64,000 nt of DNA, from positions 5,674,001 through 5,738,000 of the forward strand of contig NZ_LT629791.1 in the NCBI RefSeq assembly GCF_900105925.1. Direction: 5' to 3'. A program made the position numbers and the translations under genes. Positions 58,518 through 64,000 of this stretch are shown here, piece after piece; within the stretch, counting starts at the first letter, position 1, and every line of letters begins with the position of its first letter. The DNA is from Jiangella alkaliphila (lineage in GTDB: Bacteria > Actinomycetota > Actinomycetes > Jiangellales > Jiangellaceae). Below the pieces are notes generated by a model that was given only the letters and a program-made list of their open reading frames with translations, ran no database searches and was not told where the DNA came from.

Positions 58518-59849
58518 ATGAGCTTCGTCCAGGTGGCCGAGGTCACCGTCGACCCGACCCGCGCACGGGTGTACGAGCACGGCTGGCAGTCGTGGTCGCC
58601 CACCGGCAGCCACCCGCTGACCGCGACCGCGCCGCGGCCCGCCGACGCGCGCCGCCGCAGCATGCGCTACCGGCCCGGCGCCGCTCCCCCGGCCGGCGCC
58701 TTCCAGGGCGAGGGCGTCCTTGCCATCGACTCCGGAACGCAGATCCACCTGTTCACCGCCGCCGACGTCGAGCGGGCCGTTCCGTCGATCCGGGCGACGT
58801 CGAACGGGCCGGCCGTCGTCGTGGCCGCCGACGGGCAGGTGGCGGTGAGCGTCGTCGACGGCGACCTGGACCGTGCGCTCGGCGCCTGGGCCGACGACCT
58901 CGTGCACCGGATGGGCGTCGCGCCGATCCGCCCCGCGCCGACGGTCTGGTGCTCCTGGTACCACTACTTCACCGAGGTCACCGAGGCCGACGTCGCCGAG
59001 AACCTCGCCGCGATCGTCGACCTCGACCTGCCCGTCGACGTCGTCCAGATCGACGACGGCTGGCAGGCCGGCATCGGCGACTGGCTCACGCTGTCCGACC
59101 GTTTCACCTCGCTGGACGCCGTCGCCGGCCGCGTCCGCGACGCCGGGCTGCGGGCCGGCATCTGGGTGGCGCCGTTCCTCGTCGGGGCCGGCAGCTCGAC
59201 CGCGGCCGACCAGCCGGACTGGCTCGTCGCCGGGCCCGACGGCGCCCCCGCCTCGGCCGGCCACAACTGGGGGCAGGACCTCTACGGCCTCGACGTCACC
59301 CACCCGGGCGCCGCCGACTACGTCCGGCGCGTCTTCGAAGGGCTGCGCCGGACCGGCTTCGACTACTTCAAGATCGACTTCGTCTACGCCGCCGCCCTCC
59401 CCGGCGCCCGCCACGACGGCCGCGGCCCCCTCGACGCCTACCGGCACGGTCTGCGCGTCGTCCGCGAGGCCATCGGCGCCGACGCCTACCTGCTCGGGTG
59501 CGGTGCTCCGATCCTGCCGTCGGTCGGGCTCGTCGACGCCATGCGCGTCTCCGCCGACGTCGCACCGAGCTACGAGCCGGCCGACGGCGACCTCGGCGGG
59601 CCGTCGCAGCGCGGCGCGACGCTGTCGACGGCCAGCCGGGCCTGGCAGCACGGCCGGTTCTGGGTCAACGATCCCGACTGCCTCCTCGCCCGGCCGGCGA
59701 TCGAACGTCGCGAGGACTGGGCGCGCGTGGTGGAGCGCTACGGCGGGCTGCGGGCGTCGTCGGACCGCATCGCCGACCTCGACGACTGGGGCCTGGACAC
59801 CACGCGGCGGCTGCTGTCCACGGTGCCGCCGCCCACCCCGTTCCCGTGA
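58518..59849 (+). CDS. GH36-type alpha-galactosidase
   Basis: 443 residues. Motifs: TVWCSWYHYFTEVTEADVAENLAAI, VDVVQIDDGWQAGIGDW, LRAGIWVAPFLVG, DYFKIDFVYAAALPGA with the nucleophile Asp, and MRVSADVAPSYEP with the acid/base Asp. It is shorter than full GH36 enzymes: the N-terminal sandwich is reduced to about 130 residues and the C-terminal domain is short. No signal peptide, so it acts inside the cell on imported oligosaccharides. It starts 10 bp after the regulator stop. Confidence 0.85.
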   Translation: MSFVQVAEVTVDPTRARVYEHGWQSWSPTGSHPLTATAPRPADARRRSMRYRPGAAPPAGAFQGEGVLAIDSGTQIHLFTAADVERAVPSIRATSNGPAVVVAADGQVAVSVVDGDLDRALGAWADDLVHRMGVAPIRPAPTVWCSWYHYFTEVTEADVAENLAAIVDLDLPVDVVQIDDGWQAGIGDWLTLSDRFTSLDAVAGRVRDAGLRAGIWVAPFLVGAGSSTAADQPDWLVAGPDGAPASAGHNWGQDLYGLDVTHPGAADYVRRVFEGLRRTGFDYFKIDFVYAAALPGARHDGRGPLDAYRHGLRVVREAIGADAYLLGCGAPILPSVGLVDAMRVSADVAPSYEPADGDLGGPSQRGATLSTASRAWQHGRFWVNDPDCLLARPAIERREDWARVVERYGGLRASSDRIADLDDWGLDTTRRLLSTVPPPTPFP

Positions 59850-61675
59850 CGCGGGACGTCGTCGTCGAGCGGGACGTCCTGGTGCCCATGCGCGACGGGA
59901 CGAGGCTGGCCGCCGACGTCTACCGGCCCACCGCTACGCCAGGGCCCGGGCCCGTCCTGCTGCACCGCACCCCGTACGACAAGACCGAGCCCGCTGACGG
60001 ATCCGGCTGGGCGCGGATGTTCGCCGAGCACGGCTACGTCGCCGTGGTCCAGGACTGCCGCGGCTGCCATGCGTCCGAGGGCGAGGTGGACTTCCTGTTC
60101 CCCGAGGCCGAGGACGGTCAGGACACCGTCGAATGGATCCGGCGGCAGCCCTGGTGCGACGGCCGCGTCGGCACCTGGGGCGCGTCGTGGTCGGGGTGGG
60201 CGCAGACGGCCATGGCCGCGCTCGGTACGCCCGGCCTCGCGGCGATGGTGCCGGTCACGAGCGGCTCCGACGGTGGCACGAGCGCCGTCCGGCACGGCGG
60301 CGCAGTCGAGCTGCGCTGGGTGGCGTGGGCCTTCTCGCACGCGGCCCGCAACGTGCCGGCCGCGGCGAGCGGGCCCGGGTTCGGCGACTGGCTGGCCCGC
60401 TGGCCGATCCGTCCGGGCGGGACGCAGCTCGCGGCGGCCCCCGCCTACGAGCGGTGGGCGTTCCACCTGCTGACCGCCGACGACGACGATCCCGCATGGC
60501 GGCACCCGAGCCTCGCGCCGCTCGCTCACCTCGACACCTTCACCGACGCGCCGACGCTCCTGATCGGCGGCTGGTACGACTCCTACGCGCGCGGAACGCT
60601 CGAGCTCTACGAGCGCCTCGCGGCCGGCCGGCGCGGCCCGATCAGAGTCGTCATGGGACCGTGGGCGCACGGCGGCCTGGAGGAGCCGCACGCTGGCGAC
60701 GTGTGGTTCGGCGACGACGCCGTCCTCGACCCACGCGCCGTGCATCGACGCTGGTTCGACCGGTGGCTGCAGGGCGAGCGCAACGGCGTCGACGACGAGG
60801 CCCCGGTGCGGCTGTTCGTCATGGGCGGCGGCAGCGGCGTCCGCCGGCCGGACGGGCGGCTGTCGCACGGCGGCCGATGGCGCGACGAGACCGAGTGGCC
60901 GCTCGCCCGGGCCACTCCGGCCACCCTCCACCTGCACGCCGGCGGCCGCCTCGCGCCCGACCGGCCGGCTGACGCCGGCTCGGCCACGACCTACCGCTTC
61001 GACCCGTCCGACCCGGTCCCGACCATCGGCGGCAACGTGTCCGCGTTGACCGAGGTGGTTCCCGGCAAGGACGACGCCCGCGACATCGTCAGCGCCGGAG
61101 GCTTCGACCAACGCGAGGGCCCGCACGTCTTCGGCGCGTCACCGCCGTACTCCCCGCTCGCCGACCGGCCCGACGTCCTCGTGTTCCAGTCCGGCGCCTT
61201 GCCCGAACCCGTCGAGGTGACGGGCACCGTCGAGGTCCACCTGTGGGTCAGCTCCACGGCGGTGAGCACCGACGTCACCGCCAAGCTGATCGACCTGCAC
61301 CCACCGTCGGCCGCGTATCCGCACGGCTACGCGCTGAACCTCACCGACTCGATCATCCGGGTCCGCGATACACGCTCCGCCGCACCTGATCCGGCCGACG
61401 TGACGATCATGCTCTATCCGACGAGCAATCTCTTCCGCGCCGGCCACCGCATCCGCGTCGACATCTCCAGCTCGAACTTCCCCCGCTTCGACGTCAACCC
61501 GAACACCGGCGAACCACCCGGCCGCAGCCAGCGCCACGTCGTAGCGGTGAACACGATCCACCACGACAACGCGCACCCGTCGCGCATCGTGCTGCCCATC
61601 GTCCCGCCACCCACGGCACGATGTTCCCATGGGTCGGCCGCCTCGGTTCGCAATGAGCTACAAAGAAGAACATGA
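59846..61675 (+). CDS. CocE/NonD family alpha/beta-hydrolase
   Basis: About 609 residues from GTG 59846 (GTGA overlap with GH36). Domain order is as in cocaine esterase: VLVPMRDGTRLAADVYRP, then the nucleophile in VGTWGASWSGWAQTAMA, Asp in LLIGGWYDSYARGTLELYERL, His in VVMGPWAHGGLEE, and the C-terminal jelly-roll (VEVTGTVEVHLWVSSTAVSTDVTAKLIDLHP, RAGHRIRVDISSSNFPRFDVNPNTG). It may deacylate the carbohydrate or hydrolyse a peptide-like ester. Intact. Confidence 0.85.
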   Translation: MTRDVVVERDVLVPMRDGTRLAADVYRPTATPGPGPVLLHRTPYDKTEPADGSGWARMFAEHGYVAVVQDCRGCHASEGEVDFLFPEAEDGQDTVEWIRRQPWCDGRVGTWGASWSGWAQTAMAALGTPGLAAMVPVTSGSDGGTSAVRHGGAVELRWVAWAFSHAARNVPAAASGPGFGDWLARWPIRPGGTQLAAAPAYERWAFHLLTADDDDPAWRHPSLAPLAHLDTFTDAPTLLIGGWYDSYARGTLELYERLAAGRRGPIRVVMGPWAHGGLEEPHAGDVWFGDDAVLDPRAVHRRWFDRWLQGERNGVDDEAPVRLFVMGGGSGVRRPDGRLSHGGRWRDETEWPLARATPATLHLHAGGRLAPDRPADAGSATTYRFDPSDPVPTIGGNVSALTEVVPGKDDARDIVSAGGFDQREGPHVFGASPPYSPLADRPDVLVFQSGALPEPVEVTGTVEVHLWVSSTAVSTDVTAKLIDLHPPSAAYPHGYALNLTDSIIRVRDTRSAAPDPADVTIMLYPTSNLFRAGHRIRVDISSSNFPRFDVNPNTGEPPGRSQRHVVAVNTIHHDNAHPSRIVLPIVPPPTARCSHGSAASVRNELQRRT

Positions 61676-61679
61676 CTGA

Positions 61680-61925
61680 GGCGCGCTGGCCGGACGCGCC
61701 GGCGCGCGGCACCGGACCGCCGTGCGCGCCCTCCTCGGGCGCCACCTGCGGCACACGGCCGCGGCGGCTCGCCGCTCCGCCGTGCCGGCGGTGCTGACCG
61801 CGGGAATCGCGGCGGCGGACCGGGACCAGGGCGTGTTCGACGACCTCGTCGACCTCGGCCTGGGCCAAGGACGGCCGACCCGGCGCGTGGTGACCGGGCT
61901 CCCCCGGGCGCTCGTCGTGCGCTGA
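61680..61925 (+). pseudogene. C-terminal fragment of an FAD-dependent oxidoreductase
   Basis: A short frame, HLRHTAAAARRSAVPAVLTAGIAAADRDQGVFDDLVDLGLGQGRPTRRVVTGLPRALVV, resembles the last part of geranylgeranyl-reductase-like flavoproteins (A-D-R-D-x-G-x-F-x-D-L-V-x-L-G-L-G). The FAD-binding N-terminus is absent. It lies just after the CocE gene with no proper start. A leftover of a deleted gene. Confidence 0.45.
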
Positions 61926-62099
61926 GCGGCCGAGGCCGGAAGCTCGCGAGCTGCGGTCAGCGATCGCGTTCGAGAGGCAAGGCGAACAGCGCCGGCGGTG
62001 ACCGCAGGGCGGTACGTTCCGATGCGTCCCGACCCATCCGCGACCGCTTCGGGTACGAACCATGAGTGTCCTGGAGCCGCACCGGAGGAGACGAGGACC

Positions 62100-62558
62100 A
62101 TGACGAACCGAGCTGTCAGCGAGTCGATCGTCGTGGCCGCGCCGGCGGCGGTGATCTTCGCGATCCTCGCCGACCCGCGCCAGCATCACCGCATCGACGG
62201 GTCCGGGTCGGTCCAGTCCATCGTCTCCGCCCCGGCGCGGCTGACTCGGGGCACGTCGTTCTCGGTGGGCATGCGCCTGTTCGGCGTGCGCTATGTGATC
62301 ACCAACCGGGTGGTCGAGTACCACGAGGACCGGTTGATCGCGTGGCGGCACTTCGCCGGGCACCGGTGGCGCTACGAACTGCGGCCGGAGGGTGCCGAGC
62401 GCACCCGCGTCGTGGAGTCGTTCGACTATTCCCGTGTCGGCCTGCTGGCGGCCTCGGTCCTGCATGTCCTGCGCTTCCCGGCACGCAACCGCCGGGGCAT
62501 CCAGGCCACGCTCCCCCGGCTCAAGGCCGCCGCCGAGGCCGAGCACCGCGCCGCTTGA
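62100..62558 (+). CDS. SRPBCC-family (START-like) protein
   Basis: 152 residues from ATG 62100 behind GGAGGAGACGAGG. Polyketide-cyclase-like fold: SESIVVAAPAAVIFAILADPRQHHRIDGSGSVQSI, MRLFGVRYVITNRVVEYHEDRLIAWRHFAGHRWRYEL, TRVVESFDYSRVG. Binds hydrophobic ligands in a helix-grip cavity; ligand unknown. Stand-alone gene, convergent with the sortase gene. Confidence 0.8.
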   Translation: MTNRAVSESIVVAAPAAVIFAILADPRQHHRIDGSGSVQSIVSAPARLTRGTSFSVGMRLFGVRYVITNRVVEYHEDRLIAWRHFAGHRWRYELRPEGAERTRVVESFDYSRVGLLAASVLHVLRFPARNRRGIQATLPRLKAAAEAEHRAA

Positions 62559-62572
62559 GCCGTCCGGTCGCC

Positions 62573-63295
62573 TCAGCCGGGCAGGAGCCGCGCGTAGACC
62601 ACGACGTTGTCGCTGTAGTCGCCGGACTCAGGCTCCAGGTCGCCGGCGCAGGTGATGAGACGCAACTCCGGACCGGGCGTGTTGGCGTAGACCCGCGCGG
62701 TCGGGAACGCGTCCTTGGCGTACTGGTCCACATGGGTCACGGCGAACCGGGCGACCGTGCCGTCCTCGCGGGTCACCACGACCTCGTCGCCCTCGGCGAG
62801 CTGATCGAGGTGACGGAACACGCCGTCGGTGCCGTTCCAGGTCAGGTGGCCGGCCAGGACCGACGGCCCGGACTCCCCCGGCGTCGGGCTCTGGTCGTAC
62901 CAGCCGATCGGGTCCGGACCCTGCGGAACCTCCATGCTGCCGTCGCCGGTGAGCCCGAGATCGATCACCTCCCGGCGCACCCCGAGCGACTCGATCTCGA
63001 CGACGGCGGGCCGGCTCGCTGGGAGTGCGGCTGGAACGGCCGGCTCCGCCGGACCCGTCTCGGCCGGTGCCGGCGACTCCGTGGCCGGCGGCGTCGTGCT
63101 GGGCGGCTGCGTCGTGCTGGGCGTCGGTTGGGCCGGCGACGGCGCCGACCCCGCGGCCGAGCCGGAACCGTCGTCGGCGCAGCCCGCCAGGACCACGGCC
63201 AGCAATACGGCCGCGGACAGCACCGAGCGCGCCGACCGGCCCGCTCCGGCGGGCGTGCTGCCGGAGCGGGCCGTGGTCGCGGAGGTGATCGTCAC
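62573..63295 (-). CDS. Class F sortase
   Basis: About 240 residues from GTG 63295, overlapping the CHRD stop by GTGA. Leader with a lipobox-like VVLAGCADD, then a Pro/Ser/Thr linker. The sortase domain has VVEIESLGVRREVIDLGLTGDGSMEVPQGPDPIGWYDQSPTPGESGPSVLAGHLTWNGTDGVFRHLDQL, with the catalytic His in AGHLTW, Cys in LRLITCAGD and Arg preceding it. The intact counterpart of the broken gene at 21714-22329. It probably processes the adjacent CHRD protein. Confidence 0.85.
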   Translation of the reverse strand: MTITSATTARSGSTPAGAGRSARSVLSAAVLLAVVLAGCADDGSGSAAGSAPSPAQPTPSTTQPPSTTPPATESPAPAETGPAEPAVPAALPASRPAVVEIESLGVRREVIDLGLTGDGSMEVPQGPDPIGWYDQSPTPGESGPSVLAGHLTWNGTDGVFRHLDQLAEGDEVVVTREDGTVARFAVTHVDQYAKDAFPTARVYANTPGPELRLITCAGDLEPESGDYSDNVVVYARLLPG

Positions 63296-64000
63296 CGGGT
63301 GACGGCCCGGCGGCGTCGGAGCACGCCGGCGCCGGCAACGCCGGCCAGGCCCAGCAGCACCGCGCCGGACACGGCCAGGACAGCCGTGCCGGTGTCGGAG
63401 TGCGACGCGAGGGCGCCGGTGCCGGTGTCGACACCGCCGTCGGGGATGTCGCCGATGTTGGAGCCCTCGATGATGCCGCACGACGCGGGAGCGGTGGCCT
63501 CCTGCGGCAGCGCCGGGTCCAGCTCACTCGGGCCCGCCTCGGCGTCGTACTCACCGTTGCCGTTGACGTCGATGCCGTGCTGGACGACGTGCAGGTTCCG
63601 CACAGCGGCCGCCGTGCCGTCCGGCAGCTCGTCGGAGCTGAACGTCCGGTTGTAGGCCACGTTGCCGTCCGCGTCGGCGACCGGCATCCGGTCCACGGCC
63701 AGCCCCGAGTCCGGCGACGAGTCGCCCTCGGTCGTCAGGGAGATGAAGATGTCGCCGTAGGACGGCAGGCCTTCGGCGGTGCTGACGATGCCGTCGCCGT
63801 CGGCGTCCGCGTCGCCCGTGGGACAGCTGAAGTCCTGCTGACGGTCGGTGGCACCGTGGATGTGCTGGGCGTGTGGCTGGTTCGGCACCAGACCGGTGGC
63901 CTCGATGTTCACCGTCAGGTCACCGTTGTCGGCCAGGGTGATGACCGCTGAGCCGCCGGCACCACTGTCGTTGAGCGAGCCCAACGTGATGCTGTAGTCA
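63292..64000 (-). CDS. CHRD-domain surface protein, 5' end outside the window
   Basis: At least 236 residues, open to the window edge. CHRD-type core: AVITLADNGDLTVNIEATGLVPNQPHAQHIHGATDRQQDFSCP, PSYGDIFISLTTEGDSSPDSGLAVDRMPVADADGNVAYNRTF, AAVRNLHVVQHGIDVNGNGEYD. The C-terminus is HSDTGTAVLAVSGAVLLGLAGVAGAGVLRRRR, a membrane helix and basic tail like a sorting signal but without LPXTG. Coupled to the class F sortase gene by GTGA. Confidence 0.85.
   Translation of the reverse strand, partial: DYSITLGSLNDSGAGGSAVITLADNGDLTVNIEATGLVPNQPHAQHIHGATDRQQDFSCPTGDADADGDGIVSTAEGLPSYGDIFISLTTEGDSSPDSGLAVDRMPVADADGNVAYNRTFSSDELPDGTAAAVRNLHVVQHGIDVNGNGEYDAEAGPSELDPALPQEATAPASCGIIEGSNIGDIPDGGVDTGTGALASHSDTGTAVLAVSGAVLLGLAGVAGAGVLRRRRAVTR

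Noticed and set aside
1-64000. tRNA or rRNA genes, especially at the 31.56 and 39.52 kb element borders
   Set aside because: No acceptor-stem/TTCGAATC-type arm or CCA-ending cloverleaf was found at the borders, and no rRNA signature anywhere.

Overview
The window is very GC-rich DNA from a filamentous or soil-type member of the Actinomycetota. The signs are GTG starts, many ECF sigma/anti-sigma pairs, GAF-ANTAR regulators, CHRD/sortase surface proteins, an Asp23/AmaP envelope cluster and a large polysaccharide-use locus. Genus cannot be fixed from the sequence alone; a Jiangella-like or related actinomycete would fit. No rRNA, tRNA or CRISPR array was seen.

Layout. 0-3 kb: STAS and ATPase-like regulators, then a glycine betaine/proline-type ABC transporter (proV-proW) whose binding-protein gene is cut off after its first codons. 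3-8.35 kb: an insertion-sequence pile-up, with a truncated IS110-family element followed by two identical IS110 copies in inverted orientation around an IS3-family element. 8.4-24.9 kb: ECF sigma factor with a DUF5667 membrane partner, a broken SLOG-domain gene, a secreted beta-helix/PDZ protein beside a truncated ROK gene, a cluster of three GAF-ANTAR proteins with a sigma-like protein, an unusual protein that reads like a divergent DNA sliding clamp, FecCD permease debris, a frameshifted CHRD/class F sortase pair, and another sigma/anti-sigma pair. 24.9-31.3 kb: a SigK-RskA-fasciclin module like the mycobacterial sigK/mpt70 system, followed by DUF4331, an extremely acidic repeat-like secreted protein and a methyltransferase.

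31.56-39.52 kb is an insert of about 8 kb that splits a second methyltransferase gene; the two halves can be rejoined across a shared CCA. It carries plasmid-type genes: a serine recombinase, DUF3800 proteins, a Phd-like protein with a clear operator, small zinc-finger-like proteins, and decayed homologues of the telomere proteins Tap and Tpg of linear Streptomyces replicons. Many genes here have single-base frameshifts.

40-45.5 kb: a secreted DUF4394 protein, a nucleotidyltransferase-fold protein, and an Asp23/AmaP envelope cluster divergent from its own ECF sigma factor. 45.5-61.7 kb is a coherent carbohydrate locus. On the minus strand are two permeases, a lipoprotein binding protein, a heparinase II/III-like lyase, a beta-helix protein, a 2-hydroxyacid dehydrogenase, DUF2264 and DUF6807. 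On the plus strand are a LacI regulator, a GH36 alpha-galactosidase and a CocE/NonD hydrolase. Two operator-like sites sit between the arms. The window ends with an SRPBCC protein and an intact CHRD/sortase pair that mirrors the broken pair at 21.7-23.0 kb.
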